A DNA stretch of 64,000 nucleotides from Sphingomicrobium sediminis (GTDB taxonomy: Bacteria; Pseudomonadota; Alphaproteobacteria; Sphingomonadales; Sphingomonadaceae): positions 496,001 to 560,000 of the forward strand of contig NZ_JAMSHT010000001.1 in the NCBI RefSeq assembly GCF_023805295.1, written 5' to 3'. This document shows, one piece after another, positions 30,754 through 40,181 of the stretch (positions are counted from its first letter, which is position 1; every line of letters begins with the position of its first letter). The notes beneath the pieces are model-generated. The model was not told the DNA's origin, did not search any database, and saw nothing but the letters and a program-made list of their open reading frames with translations. Made by a program: the position numbers and the translations under genes.

Positions 30754-32216
30754 GCGAATATCGTATCAAAGGCCAGCAGGGCGAATATGAGGTCGTGATC
30801 GGCCTTGAGGTCCATGCGCAGGTCACCAGCAACGCCAAGCTGTTCAGCGGCGCGGCGACGGCATTTGGCGCGGAGCCGAACACGCAGGTCAGCCTCGTCG
30901 ACGCGGCCATGCCCGGCATGCTGCCCGTGCCCAACAAGGAGTGTATCCGCCAGGCGGTGCGCACCGGCATGGCGATCGACGCGCAGATCAACAAATGGTC
31001 GCGCTTCGACCGCAAGAATTATTTCTATGCGGATTTGCCGCAGGGCTACCAGATTTCGCAGCTCTACCACCCGCTGGTGGGCGAGGGCGAAGTCGAGGTG
31101 TCGCCCGACGAGAAGAATCCCGACAAGACCAAGACGATCGGCGTCGAGCGCATCCATGTCGAGCAGGATGCCGGCAAGCTGATGCACGACCAGCATCCGA
31201 CCATGTCCTATGTCGATCTCAATCGCTGTGGCGTGGCGCTGATGGAGATTGTGTCGAAGCCCGACATGCGCTCGCCCGCCGAGGCTGGCGCCTACCTGCG
31301 CAAGCTGCGCTCGATCCTGCGCTATGTCGGCTCGTGTGATGGCAATATGGAAGAAGGCTCGATGCGCGCCGACGTCAACGTCAGCGTGCGCAAGCCGGGC
31401 GAGGAACTGGGCACGCGCACCGAGACCAAGAACGTCAATTCGGTCCGCTTCGTCCAGCAGGTCATCGAGCATGAGGCCAAGCGCCAGGTGAAGGCGATCG
31501 AGAGCGGGGAGGGGGTTAGCCAAGAAACCCGCCTGTTCGACGTCGCCAAGGGTGTGACGCGGCCGCTGCGGTCGAAGGAAGATGCGCATGATTATCGCTA
31601 CTTCCCCGATCCCGATTTGCTGCCGCTCGAGCTGGATGACGCGTTCCTTGCGGAATGCCGCGAGAGCCTGCCCGAGCTGCCCGATGCCAAGCTGAAGCGC
31701 TACGAGGATCTGGGCATCACGCCCTACAATGCCGCGGTGCTGACGGCCGAGGTCGAAACCGCCAAATGGTTCGACCGCCTGCTCGATGCGGGTGCCGAGG
31801 CAAAGGCTGCGTCCAACTGGGCGAACAGCGTCCTGCCGGGCATCCTCAACGCCAAGGACATCGACTTTTCGGACGCGCGCAACACGCCCGAAGCGTCGGC
31901 GGAAATCCTCGCCATGGTCGACAAGGGCGAGATTTCGAAGGGCCAGGCCAAGGAAGTCATGGAGCTTTACCTCGACGAAGGCGGCACGCCTGCCGAAGTG
32001 GTCGAGAAGCATGGCATGAAGCAGACGTCGGATACCGGCGCGATCGAGGCCGAGATCGACAAGGTCCTCGAAGCCAATGCCGACAAGGTCGAGCAGTATA
32101 AGGGCGGCAAGGAACAGCTGTTCGGCTTCTTCGTCGGCCAGACGATGAAGGCGATGCGCGGCCAGGCCAACCCGCAGGTGGTGAACCAGATCCTGCGCGC
32201 CAAGCTCGACGGCTAG
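30750..32216 (+). CDS. gatB: Aspartyl/glutamyl-tRNA amidotransferase subunit B
   Basis: Kinase/transamidase subunit that activates Glu-tRNA and adds ammonia. About 488 residues with the signature [40 protein letters not shown], the [20 protein letters not shown] region, and the C-terminal YqeY-like tail ([16 protein letters not shown]). Three consecutive GTGs (30744, 30747, 30750) are possible starts; the last is preferred since GGAG lies 8 bases upstream and it gives a GTGA overlap with gatA. Confidence 0.96.
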   Translation: MSEYRIKGQQGEYEVVIGLEVHAQVTSNAKLFSGAATAFGAEPNTQVSLVDAAMPGMLPVPNKECIRQAVRTGMAIDAQINKWSRFDRKNYFYADLPQGYQISQLYHPLVGEGEVEVSPDEKNPDKTKTIGVERIHVEQDAGKLMHDQHPTMSYVDLNRCGVALMEIVSKPDMRSPAEAGAYLRKLRSILRYVGSCDGNMEEGSMRADVNVSVRKPGEELGTRTETKNVNSVRFVQQVIEHEAKRQVKAIESGEGVSQETRLFDVAKGVTRPLRSKEDAHDYRYFPDPDLLPLELDDAFLAECRESLPELPDAKLKRYEDLGITPYNAAVLTAEVETAKWFDRLLDAGAEAKAASNWANSVLPGILNAKDIDFSDARNTPEASAEILAMVDKGEISKGQAKEVMELYLDEGGTPAEVVEKHGMKQTSDTGAIEAEIDKVLEANADKVEQYKGGKEQLFGFFVGQTMKAMRGQANPQVVNQILRAKLDG

Positions 32217-33902
32217 ATGGAGATGAAGATGCGTTTCGGTACCCCGCTACTGGCTGCAACCATGATGGCGGGGCTGTCGGCCTGCGCGTCGACCTCGACC
32301 ATGCCCGCCGGCGACCTGCCGCCGCCCGGCGAAGCGCCGGCGAACGTGGCAGCAGCCGAGGCGCCCGATCTCCTGGTCGTCATTTCGGTCGACCAGCTGT
32401 CGAGCGACCTGCTCGAGGAATATCTGCCTTTGATGAGCGGTGGCCTCAAACGCCTGGCGAGCCAGGGCACACTCTTCATCAACGGCTACCAGGCCCATTC
32501 GCTGACCGAGACGTGTCCGGGGCATGCGACCATCCTGACGGGTGCGCATCCTTCGCGCAGCGGGATCGTGGCCAATCGCTGGAACGATATCGACCTGCCG
32601 CCCGACGAGCGGGTGATCTATTGTGCCGAGGATCCGTCGCGTCGCGGCGAGCAAGGTGACCGCATGATCATCAGCGCCGCACCGCTCAAGGTGCCGACGC
32701 TCGGCACCTACATGAAGGTCGCCGATCCGTCGTCGCGCAATGTCGTGATTTCGGGCAAGGATCGCGCCGCGATCATGCTCGGCGGCCACGATGTCGACCA
32801 GCGTTGGTGGTGGGGCGCCGATGGCTGGATGACCGATGTCGACGCGCCTGCTCCGACCGTGGTTTCTTCCGCGACGATCGCCACCCGCAATCTTGTCGAT
32901 GCAGGCTCCGACGGTCTGGTCATGCCCGATTATTGCGCCGCCAAGCCCGAGGTGGTTGCCGAGGGGCAGTGGCCGGTCGGCGAACACAATCTGAGCTGGG
33001 AAGGGGGTGACAATAGCAGCTTCCGTCGCTCGCCCGCTTACGACGGTGCGGTCCTCGCCCTCGGCGCAGCCCTGCTTGACGACATGCAACTCGGCCAGGG
33101 CGGCGGCACCGACCTTCTTTCGCTTGGCCTCAGTGCGACCGATTATGTCGGCCATGCCTATGGCCCCGACGGCGGTGAGATGTGCCTCCAGATGTTCGGC
33201 CTCGACCGCAATCTCGAAGGATTCCTCGACCTGCTGGACGGCCGCGGCGTCGACTATGCCGTGATGCTGACCAGCGACCATGGCGGCCCGCCGCTGCCCG
33301 AGCGTCTGGCGCTCGAGGGCATCGAAACCAGCCGCATGGCCCCCGACCTCAATGCGTCCATCCAGGGTGGCGTGAAGGCCCGGTTCGAGGGACTGCCCGA
33401 AGACTGGATTGCGGGCGGCGCGCCGTATGACGTCTATCTTTCGCCGCAAATCGACGATGCGTTGCGGGCCCAAGCGCTGGCTGCGCTGCAGGCCGCATAC
33501 AATGCGCACCCGCAGGTGGAAGCCGCGCATACGGCAGCGGAGATTGCCGCGGTGCCGATGCCGTCGGGCGATCCGTCCGAATGGACGCTGCTGCAGCGCC
33601 TGCGCGCGACCCACGATCCCGAGCGGTCGGGCGACCTCAGCATCATACTCAACGAGTGGCTGACCCCGATCGAGGATCCGGGCCCGACCTTCATCTCGCA
33701 TCATAGCAGCCCGTGGTCGTACGACCGCCGCGTGCCGATCATTTTCTACCGTCCGGGGCAGGAGGCGCTGCTGCGCACCGATCCGGCGCGCACGGTCGAT
33801 ATCCTGCCGACACTGGCGCGGCATCTCGATGTCTCGCTCGGCGGGGCGGAAATTGACGGGGTGTGCCTGGACGGCGTCCACGGCGTGCGTTGCGCCGACT
33901 AG
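32217..33902 (+). CDS. PafA-type alkaline phosphatase lipoprotein
   Basis: 561 residues from the ATG that directly follows the gatB stop (ATGs at 32223 and 32229 are also possible). A lipoprotein signal ends in GLSACAS. The alkaline-phosphatase-superfamily nucleophile is T99 in TETCPGHATIL; GKDRAAI gives K181 and R183, matching the Lys/Arg pair (K162/R164) that marks PafA phosphomonoesterases; TSDHGG and ISHHSSPWSYDR supply metal ligands. It should release phosphate from organic monoesters outside the inner membrane. Position right behind gatCAB suggests read-through transcription, not a shared function. Confidence 0.88.
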   Translation: MEMKMRFGTPLLAATMMAGLSACASTSTMPAGDLPPPGEAPANVAAAEAPDLLVVISVDQLSSDLLEEYLPLMSGGLKRLASQGTLFINGYQAHSLTETCPGHATILTGAHPSRSGIVANRWNDIDLPPDERVIYCAEDPSRRGEQGDRMIISAAPLKVPTLGTYMKVADPSSRNVVISGKDRAAIMLGGHDVDQRWWWGADGWMTDVDAPAPTVVSSATIATRNLVDAGSDGLVMPDYCAAKPEVVAEGQWPVGEHNLSWEGGDNSSFRRSPAYDGAVLALGAALLDDMQLGQGGGTDLLSLGLSATDYVGHAYGPDGGEMCLQMFGLDRNLEGFLDLLDGRGVDYAVMLTSDHGGPPLPERLALEGIETSRMAPDLNASIQGGVKARFEGLPEDWIAGGAPYDVYLSPQIDDALRAQALAALQAAYNAHPQVEAAHTAAEIAAVPMPSGDPSEWTLLQRLRATHDPERSGDLSIILNEWLTPIEDPGPTFISHHSSPWSYDRRVPIIFYRPGQEALLRTDPARTVDILPTLARHLDVSLGGAEIDGVCLDGVHGVRCAD

Positions 33903-34042
33903 ACGGGATCGCGCTGGGGCGGTCTTGGCGGCTGTCCCGGCACCTCCGGCGGGCGATCGGGCTGGTGCGCCGGACGGCGTTTCGGGGCCGGGTCGGGGGT
34001 CGGATCGACGGGGCGATCGGGGCGTGGGGGCTTGCTTGCCAT
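33899..34042 (-). CDS. Possible small proline-rich protein (47 residues)
   Basis: A 48-codon minus-strand frame encodes MASKPPRPDRPVDPTPDP and continues with further Pro/Arg/Asp-rich sequence to QRDPV. Similar short Pro-rich proteins are commonly annotated in this lineage. A GGGAGG sits only one base before the ATG, too close for efficient use, which weakens the call. It overlaps the PafA-type stop codon tail to tail. Confidence 0.35.
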   Translation of the reverse strand: MASKPPRPDRPVDPTPDPAPKRRPAHQPDRPPEVPGQPPRPPQRDPV

Positions 34043-34107
34043 GCCTCCCGAACGGCCATGATCGGGCACAAGTTGCCGCCCTCAAGTGATTTTTAGACGC
34101 AAACGGC

Positions 34108-34135
34108 TTGCCCCCGTCTGTGAGATTGGTATAGC
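34108..34135 (+). promoter_or_regulatory. Probable sigma-70 promoter of tRNA-Leu
   Basis: TTGCCC (34108-34113) and TATAGC (34130-34135) are 16 bases apart, and the tRNA begins 26 bases further on. Confidence 0.5.
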
Positions 34136-34161
34136 GCGGCCCACCTTCGGGCGCTTCCCAA

Positions 34162-34246
34162 GCGGGCGTGGCGGAACTGGTAGACGCGCCAGATTTAGGT
34201 TCTGGTATCGCAAGATGTGGGGGTTCGAGTCCCTTCGCCCGCACCA
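34162..34246 (+). tRNA. tRNA-Leu (anticodon TAG)
   Basis: 85-base class II tRNA with acceptor GCGGGCG/CGCCCGC, anticodon stem CCAGA/TCTGG around TTTAGGT (anticodon TAG), a variable arm, T loop GGTTCGAGTCC and encoded CCA. It lies upstream of tig. Confidence 0.96.
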
Positions 34247-34314
34247 TCCGCCATGGCCGATGATGGGAAAACCGCCTGGTTTTGCATGCGAAATTTTCGA
34301 AAGCCGAGTAAGAG

Positions 34315-35877
34315 ATGAAAACCGTCGAGACGGAAAATGAAGGCCTCAAACGGGCGTATGAACTGACCATCGAAGCCAAGGAAATCGAGGCCAAGGTCGA
34401 AGACGAGATCAAGCGCGTTGCGCCGCAGGTGAAGATGCCGGGCTTCCGTCCGGGCAAGGTTCCGCCGAACCTCATCCGCAAGATGCATGGCGAAGCGCTG
34501 GAAGGCCAGGCCATCCAGGCCGCGGTCCAGGGCAGCGTCGACCAGCTCATCGCCGACAAGAAGCTCAAGCCGGCGACCCAGCCGGAAGTGAAGCTCGCCG
34601 ACGGGTACGAGCACGGCAAGGATGCCGAGGTCATGGTGAAGCTCGAAGTGCTTCCCGACATGCCCGAGCCGCAGATCGATGACATCAAGCTCGAACGCCT
34701 GATGGTCGAGGTCGACAAGAAGGCCGTCGATGCGCGTCTCAAGGAACTCGCCAAGAGCCAGAAGAGCTGGAAGGACGGCGCCAAGACCAAGAAGGCTGCC
34801 AAGGGTGACCTCGTGGTCATGGACTTTGTCGGCAAGGTCGACGGTGAAGCCTTCGAAGGCGGCACCGCCAGCGACATGGAAATCGAAATCGGTTCGGGTC
34901 GCCTGATCCCGGGCTTCGAGGATCAACTCGTCGGCGCCAAGGCCGGGGACGATGTCGAGGTGAAGGTGACCTTCCCCGAGGACTATCCGGCCGAGAACCT
35001 TAAGGGCAAGGAAGCCGTCTTCGACGTCAAGGTGAACAAGGTCCGTGTCGAGACCGATACCAAGCTTGACGACGATTTCGCCAAGACGCTGGGTCTCAAG
35101 GACCTCGACCAGCTCAAGACGCTGCTCAAGGACCAGGCCGAGCAGGAACTGAACGGCCTTACCCGAACGCACATGAAGCGTCGTCTGCTCGACCATCTGG
35201 CCGCGCATCACGATTTCGACGTACCGCCGAGCATGGTCGATGCCGAATATAACAATATCATGCAGCAGCTTCGCCACGAAGCCAGCCATGAGAGCGACCC
35301 GGAAAAGGCGCTGAAGGAAATCGAAGCCGACGCTGACGACTATAAGGCGATTGCCGAACGTCGCGTCCGTCTTGGCCTGCTCCTGTCGGAAATCGGCCAG
35401 CAGAACGGCGTCGAAATCTCGCAGCCCGAGATGAACCGCCTGATCGCGCAGGCTGCCCAGCAGTATCCGCCGGAGCAGCAGACGCAGTTCCTGCAGTATG
35501 TCCAGGAAAACCCGATGGCCGCCGCGCAGCTTCGCGCGCCGCTCTATGAAGAGAAGGTTGTCGACTATCTCTTCGATCGCGCCGACATCACCGACCGCAA
35601 GGTGACGCGCGAGGAACTCGAGGAAGATCTCGAACGCGACGAGGATCTCGAGGAAGAGAAGAAGAAGGCCAAGGCCAAGCCGAAGAAGAAGGCTGCCGCC
35701 AAGAAGCCGGCCGCCAAGAAGGCGCCTGCCAAGAAGGCTGCGGACAAGAAGCCCGCTGCCAAGAAGGCCCCGGCGAAAAAAGCTGCCGCAAAGAAGGAGC
35801 CTGTTAAGAAGGCGCCTGCTAAGAAGGCTGCAACCAAGAAGCCGGCCGCCAAGAAAAAGGCCCCGGCCAAGAAGTAA
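34315..35877 (+). CDS. tig: Trigger factor with long Lys/Ala-rich C-terminal tail
   Basis: Ribosome-bound chaperone and peptidyl-prolyl isomerase acting on nascent chains. The protein has 520 residues, against about 430-450 in most bacteria. The ribosome-binding tail motif [12 protein letters not shown] is present (about 42-53); the FKBP-like PPIase domain (about 160-245) has [20 protein letters not shown] and [17 protein letters not shown]; the SurA-like chaperone domain follows. From about residue 445 the tail is repeats of PAKKA/PAAKK, like histone H1 or bacterial histone-like proteins. It may bind nucleic acid or rRNA (inference). Confidence 0.95.
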   Translation: MKTVETENEGLKRAYELTIEAKEIEAKVEDEIKRVAPQVKMPGFRPGKVPPNLIRKMHGEALEGQAIQAAVQGSVDQLIADKKLKPATQPEVKLADGYEHGKDAEVMVKLEVLPDMPEPQIDDIKLERLMVEVDKKAVDARLKELAKSQKSWKDGAKTKKAAKGDLVVMDFVGKVDGEAFEGGTASDMEIEIGSGRLIPGFEDQLVGAKAGDDVEVKVTFPEDYPAENLKGKEAVFDVKVNKVRVETDTKLDDDFAKTLGLKDLDQLKTLLKDQAEQELNGLTRTHMKRRLLDHLAAHHDFDVPPSMVDAEYNNIMQQLRHEASHESDPEKALKEIEADADDYKAIAERRVRLGLLLSEIGQQNGVEISQPEMNRLIAQAAQQYPPEQQTQFLQYVQENPMAAAQLRAPLYEEKVVDYLFDRADITDRKVTREELEEDLERDEDLEEEKKKAKAKPKKKAAAKKPAAKKAPAKKAADKKPAAKKAPAKKAAAKKEPVKKAPAKKAATKKPAAKKKAPAKK

Positions 35878-35889
35878 GGACGAGCGCAC

Positions 35890-36837
35890 ATGGCAGGGGG
35901 GCATGAACCGCGGGTAGCGATATTGCTGCCCTGCTATAACGAGGAAGCCGCGATCGGCGCGACGATCGACGGCTTCCGCGCTGTCCTGCCAAACGCGACG
36001 GTCTACGTCTTCGACAACAACTCAAAAGACCGCACGGTCGAGATTGCACGTGAGCGCGGTGCGGTCGTGCGTTCGGTCGTCCAGCAGGGCAAGGGCAATG
36101 TCGTGCGGCGCATGTTCGCCGACATCGAGGCCGACGTCTATCTGATGGCCGACGGCGATCTCACCTACGATCCCGATGCCGCGCCCGAAATGGTGCGCAT
36201 GCTGTGGGACGACCAGCTCGACATGGTGGTGGGCACGCGTCACCACGAAGACACCGAAGCCTATCGCGGCGGTCATGTCCTCGGGAACAAGGCATTCACC
36301 GGCCTGCTGGCCTGGCTGTTCGGCAAGAGCTTCACCGATATCTTCTCGGGTTACCGGGCTTTCTCGCGACGTTATGCGAAGAGTTTCCCGGCCTCGTCCG
36401 AGGGGTTCGAGACCGAAACCGAGATGAGTGTCCACGCGCTCGAACTGCGTATGCCGACGGGCGAGGTCGAAACCAAATATCTGGCGCGTCCTGAAGGCTC
36501 CGAGAGCAAGCTCAACACCTTCCGCGATGGTTGGCGTATCCTCAAGATGATCGGCACGCTGTTCCGCGTCGAACAGCCGCGCGCTTTTTACGGGACCATC
36601 GCCGCCGCGATCCAGATCGCCGCGATCCTGCTGGCCATCCCGCTATTTATCACCTTTTTCCAGACGGGGCAGGTGCCGCGCTTTCCGACCGCCATCCTGG
36701 TCACTGGCATGACGGTCATGGCCGCGCTTATCTTCTTCGCAGGCCTCATCATTTCCACGGTGACGCGCGGTCGCCGCGAAATGCGCCGGCTTGCCTATCT
36801 GGCGATCCAGCCGCCCAACACGCCGCGCGCGGACTGA
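35890..36837 (+). CDS. Family 2 glycosyltransferase, membrane-anchored
   Basis: 315 residues. GT-A domain with [29 protein letters not shown], and the DxD-type [22 protein letters not shown] is typical of dolichol-phosphate-mannose-synthase-like enzymes. Two C-terminal membrane segments follow (about 233-252 and 266-288). It probably transfers a sugar from a nucleotide donor to a polyprenyl phosphate. It lies 12 bases after tig on the same strand, so it is likely co-transcribed. Confidence 0.88.
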   Translation: MAGGHEPRVAILLPCYNEEAAIGATIDGFRAVLPNATVYVFDNNSKDRTVEIARERGAVVRSVVQQGKGNVVRRMFADIEADVYLMADGDLTYDPDAAPEMVRMLWDDQLDMVVGTRHHEDTEAYRGGHVLGNKAFTGLLAWLFGKSFTDIFSGYRAFSRRYAKSFPASSEGFETETEMSVHALELRMPTGEVETKYLARPEGSESKLNTFRDGWRILKMIGTLFRVEQPRAFYGTIAAAIQIAAILLAIPLFITFFQTGQVPRFPTAILVTGMTVMAALIFFAGLIISTVTRGRREMRRLAYLAIQPPNTPRAD

Positions 36838-36914
36838 TTTTCGCGCCGAAACGGGCTTGATCTTCCGCTGAGAAGGCCAATGTTGGGTCCAAGCATTCAC
36901 ACAAAGGATCCTCA

Positions 36915-37574
36915 ATGAGCCTCGATCACGAAGATATCGCCTCCGCCCTCGTTCCCGTCGTCGTCGAACAGTCGAATCGGGGCGAACGCAGCTTCGACAT
37001 CTATTCGCGCCTGCTGCGCGAGCGCATCATCTTCGTCACCGGTCCGGTCGAGGATAATATGGCCTCGCTGATCACGGCGCAGTTGCTCTTCCTCGAGGCG
37101 GATAACCCGAAGAAGGACATCTTCATGTACATCAATTCGCCGGGCGGCGTGGTGACGGCGGGTCTCGCGATCCACGATACCATGCAGTATATCCGCCCCA
37201 AGGTGAGCACGGTGTGCGTGGGCCAGGCCGCCTCGATGGGCTCGTTCCTGCTGGCCGCCGGTGAACCCGGCATGCGTGTCGCGCTGCCCAATGCTCGCAT
37301 CATGGTCCACCAGCCTTCGGGCGGTGCCCGCGGTATGGCTGCCGACATCGAAATCCAGGCCAAGGAAATCCTGCGCATCCGCTCGCGCCTCAACGCACTC
37401 TACGCCAAATATACCGGCCAGAAGCTCGACAAGATCGAGAAGGCCATGGACCGCGACAGCTTCCTCGAAGCCGACGAGGCGAAGGCATTCGGCCTCATCG
37501 ACAAGGTCTTCGACAAGCGTCCCGAAAAGGGCGAGGATGAAGGCACGCATCAGGGCGACGTCACGCCGAGCTAA
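36915..37574 (+). CDS. clpP: ATP-dependent Clp protease proteolytic subunit
   Basis: Serine protease tetradecamer that degrades substrates unfolded by ClpX or ClpA. The protein has 219 residues. Catalytic S107 ([11 protein letters not shown]), H132 ([10 protein letters not shown]) and an Asp near 180 ([11 protein letters not shown]) are in place. AAGGA lies 6 bases before the ATG. A weak RpoH-like element (CTTGATC with GCCAATGT, 36856-36883) lies upstream. Confidence 0.97.
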   Translation: MSLDHEDIASALVPVVVEQSNRGERSFDIYSRLLRERIIFVTGPVEDNMASLITAQLLFLEADNPKKDIFMYINSPGGVVTAGLAIHDTMQYIRPKVSTVCVGQAASMGSFLLAAGEPGMRVALPNARIMVHQPSGGARGMAADIEIQAKEILRIRSRLNALYAKYTGQKLDKIEKAMDRDSFLEADEAKAFGLIDKVFDKRPEKGEDEGTHQGDVTPS

Positions 37575-37691
37575 GTCGCAGCGCCGCGCGAAAATTTAAC
37601 TCCGACCTATATTTTGTCCCTTGCGCCTTTGTGCGCGAGGGGCAATCCATGTTAACCATGGGTTTGACGAAAGCATGAGTCGGTGAGCGCG

Positions 37692-38075
37692 ATGATCAGA
37701 AGTCATTATGCGTTGCTGGGCGTAGAAGAAGGGGCGGATGCCGACGCGATCCGCCACGCCTATCGCCAACGCATGCGCTCCAACCATCCCGACGTCACCC
37801 GCAATATCGGCGACATGGCCTATCAGTTGAACGAAGCCTATGCGGTGCTGTCGGACCCCGCCAAGCGCGCCGTCTACGACAAGGAATTGGAACGGCTTCG
37901 CCAGCGTCGCTCGATCCGGCAGGTGCGCCCTCGCGAAGCGGGCGAACCGCGGCACGAGGGCGTCGTCAATACGGCGACCCGCTTCTATCGGCGGCCGCCC
38001 TCGATCGTCTGGATCCTGCTTTTGGCACTGACCCTCAACCTCGTCATTATCTACGGGATCATGATGAACGGGTGA
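37692..38075 (+). CDS. J-domain protein with C-terminal membrane anchor
   Basis: About 127 residues from ATG 37692 (GTG 37683 is an alternative). The J-domain HYALLGVEEGADADAIRHAY with the HPD motif (SNHPDVTR) would stimulate DnaK-type ATPases. It lacks the Gly/Phe and zinc regions of DnaJ. A single C-terminal membrane segment (IVWILLLALTLNLVIIYGI) would hold the J-domain on the cytoplasmic face. It sits between clpP and clpX, suggesting a role in delivering membrane or misfolded clients. Confidence 0.87.
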   Translation: MIRSHYALLGVEEGADADAIRHAYRQRMRSNHPDVTRNIGDMAYQLNEAYAVLSDPAKRAVYDKELERLRQRRSIRQVRPREAGEPRHEGVVNTATRFYRRPPSIVWILLLALTLNLVIIYGIMMNG

Positions 38076-38140
38076 GGGCGTAATCGCCTAAGATACGGTA
38101 CCAAAACGGGAAAAATCGGCGTCACTGGCCCATCTGCCGT

Positions 38141-38169
38141 CTTGCAGCGGCGGGGGCTTATCTCCATAT
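38141..38169 (+). promoter_or_regulatory. Probable RpoH (heat-shock) promoter of clpX
   Basis: CTTGCAG (38141-38147) and CTCCATAT (38162-38169), 14 bases apart, match the RpoH pattern CTTGAAA-N13-17-CCCCATNT closely. The ATG of clpX is about 125 bases downstream, leaving a long leader. Confidence 0.5.
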
Positions 38170-38292
38170 CCGAATTAAAGGAGCTTCGGGAAAACCGGGG
38201 CGTTAATCATTTTCAGCGCTTGTATGTGGTAGTTTTAGCCCTATCGTGGCCCCAAGAACGGCCGAAAAAAGCGCAAGATACGAAGGACGAAC

Positions 38293-39579
38293 ATGACCAA
38301 GTTGACCGGCGGCAGCAGCAGCGACAGCAAATCGACGCTCTACTGCTCATTCTGCGGCAAGTCGCAGCATGAGGTACGCAAGCTCATTGCGGGCCCGACC
38401 GTCTTCATCTGCGACGAATGTGTCGAGCTGTGCAACGACATCATCCGCGAGGAAACCAAGTCGAGCCTGGTCAAGACGCGCGATGGCGTGCCGACGCCCG
38501 CGGAAATCAACGAAGTCCTCGACGATTATGTGATCGGTCAGGCCAAGGCCAAGCGCGTCCTCTCGGTCGCGGTGCACAACCATTACAAGCGGCTTAATCA
38601 TGGCGGCAAAGCCAGCGGCGAGGTCGAGCTGGCCAAGTCGAACATCCTGCTCGTCGGTCCTACGGGCTGCGGCAAGACGCTGCTCGCCCAGACGCTGGCG
38701 CGCATCCTCGACGTGCCCTTTACGATGGCCGATGCGACGACGCTCACCGAAGCGGGTTATGTCGGCGAGGATGTCGAGAATATCATTCTCAAGCTGCTGC
38801 AGGCCTCGGACTATAATGTCGAAAAGGCGCAGCGCGGCATCGTCTATATCGACGAAATCGACAAGATCAGCCGTAAGTCGGACAATCCCTCCATCACCCG
38901 TGACGTGTCGGGCGAGGGCGTCCAGCAGGCGCTGCTCAAGCTGATGGAAGGCACGACGGCCAGCGTCCCGCCGCAGGGTGGTCGCAAGCATCCGCAGCAG
39001 GAATTCTTGCAGGTCGATACGACCAACATCCTATTCATCTGTGGCGGCGCTTTTGCAGGCCTCGAAAAGGTCATTGGCGACCGCATGGAAGGCAAGTCGA
39101 TCGGCTTTGGTGCTCATGTTGCGGCGCCCGAAGAAAAGCGCGTCGGCGAAACGCTCAAGCATACCGAGCCCGAAGATCTCATGAAGTTCGGCCTCATTCC
39201 CGAATTCATCGGTCGTATGCCGGTGATCGCGACGCTCGAGGATCTAGACGAGGAAGCACTGGTCAAGATCCTGCGCGAGCCGAAGAACGCGCTGGTCAAG
39301 CAATATGCCAAGCTGTTCGAGATGGAGAATGTGGAGCTCGTCTTCACCGACGATGCGCTGCTTGCGGTCGCCAAAAAGGCGATCGAGCGCAAGACCGGTG
39401 CCCGTGGCCTCCGCTCGATCCTCGAAGGCATCCTGCTCGACACCATGTTCGACCTGCCCTCGATGGAAGGCGTCGACGAAGTGCATGTCGATGCCGAAGT
39501 GGTCGAGGGCCGCAAGGAGCCGGTCCGCGTCTATGCCAAGAAGGGCAAGGGCAAGGCTGCCAGCGACACTGCGGCCTAA
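38293..39579 (+). CDS. clpX: ATP-dependent Clp protease unfoldase subunit
   Basis: AAA+ unfoldase that feeds tagged proteins to ClpP. The protein has 428 residues. The N-terminal zinc finger uses C18, C21, C40 and C43; Walker A is GPTGCGKT (122-129), Walker B is [10 protein letters not shown], pore motif GYVGEDVEN, and sensor/C-terminal [15 protein letters not shown]. The C-terminal tail is lysine-rich ([10 protein letters not shown]). AAGGA lies 5 bases before the ATG. Confidence 0.97.
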   Translation: MTKLTGGSSSDSKSTLYCSFCGKSQHEVRKLIAGPTVFICDECVELCNDIIREETKSSLVKTRDGVPTPAEINEVLDDYVIGQAKAKRVLSVAVHNHYKRLNHGGKASGEVELAKSNILLVGPTGCGKTLLAQTLARILDVPFTMADATTLTEAGYVGEDVENIILKLLQASDYNVEKAQRGIVYIDEIDKISRKSDNPSITRDVSGEGVQQALLKLMEGTTASVPPQGGRKHPQQEFLQVDTTNILFICGGAFAGLEKVIGDRMEGKSIGFGAHVAAPEEKRVGETLKHTEPEDLMKFGLIPEFIGRMPVIATLEDLDEEALVKILREPKNALVKQYAKLFEMENVELVFTDDALLAVAKKAIERKTGARGLRSILEGILLDTMFDLPSMEGVDEVHVDAEVVEGRKEPVRVYAKKGKGKAASDTAA

Positions 39580-39589
39580 CGCCTGATCC

Positions 39590-40132
39590 ATGGACAAGCC
39601 GACACCGCCCGCATCGCCGTTCGCGCGCGCCAACCTGCCGCCGTTCGTGCCGCCATTCCTGGCAGTGCCGAGCCGGCCGCTGGTCGCCATCATCGGCGGT
39701 TATGCGCTGGCGATCGTCGGGTCGCTGCTGCTGTCGGCCATCGTCCAGCTGCTCGTGCCGCAGGGCGATCCGCCCGACTTTACCAACCTTGCCGAGATGG
39801 GACCGGGCATGACGATGTTCATGCTCGTCATCTTTGCGCCGGTGGTCGAGACACTCATCATGGGCGTCATCCTGCTCGTGCTGCAGCTCTTCCTGCGCCC
39901 CGGCTATGCGGTGCTGGCGAGCGCCATCATCTGGGGCGTCTTCCACAGCCTGCAGGCGCCGATCTGGGGTCTGGTCATCTGGTGGCCGTTCCTCATTTTC
40001 TCGACCCTGTTCGTCGTCTGGCGCGAGCGGTCGATGTGGCTGGCCTTCCTGATGCCGGCCATCGTCCATGCGATGCAGAATACGCTTCCCGCGTTGCTCG
40101 TCGCCTTCCCGGACGCACTTCCCACCGGATAG
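39590..40132 (+). CDS. CPBP-family membrane protein, protease motif degenerate
   Basis: 180 residues with about five membrane segments. The fold and motif order fit CPBP/Abi intramembrane proteases: [10 protein letters not shown] in place of EExxx[11 protein letters not shown] for the FxxxH motif, and a late HAMQN. The first motif lacks the second Glu and the Arg, so it may be catalytically dead or differently active. It starts 10 bases after clpX. Its 3' end is followed within 50 bases by lon. Confidence 0.75.
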   Translation: MDKPTPPASPFARANLPPFVPPFLAVPSRPLVAIIGGYALAIVGSLLLSAIVQLLVPQGDPPDFTNLAEMGPGMTMFMLVIFAPVVETLIMGVILLVLQLFLRPGYAVLASAIIWGVFHSLQAPIWGLVIWWPFLIFSTLFVVWRERSMWLAFLMPAIVHAMQNTLPALLVAFPDALPTG

Positions 40133-40144
40133 ACCTTATCCCCG

Positions 40145-40173
40145 CTTGTGCGCACCGCACCGGCCACCCATAT
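40145..40173 (+). promoter_or_regulatory. Probable RpoH (heat-shock) promoter of lon
   Basis: CTTGTGC (40145-40151) and ACCCATAT (40166-40173), spaced 14 bases, match the RpoH consensus with the same spacing as the element before clpX. The predicted start of transcription lies at about 40180, almost on the lon ATG at 40182. Confidence 0.6.
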
Positions 40174-40181
40174 TGCGAAAC

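Noticed and set aside
28975..32012. Long minus-strand frames opposite gatCAB
   Set aside because: Shadow frames of strongly biased coding DNA.
32247..34877. 876-codon open frame on the minus strand opposite the phosphatase gene, tRNA-Leu and tig
   Set aside because: It crosses a tRNA and two well-supported genes, and its translation is low-complexity, as expected from a GC-rich shadow frame.
35700..35870. Short repeated DNA in the tig tail considered as a CRISPR or tandem repeat
   Set aside because: The repeat is a codon-level Lys/Ala repeat with irregular unit length and no spacers.
34195..35904. 569-codon minus-strand frame opposite tig with a Leu/Gly-rich start
   Set aside because: The Leu/Phe/Gly-rich part is the reverse complement of the Lys/Ala repeats of the trigger-factor tail.
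36856..36883. RpoH-like promoter before clpP
   Set aside because: CTTG is present but the -10 (GCCAATGT) matches poorly; kept only as a remark in the clpP entry.
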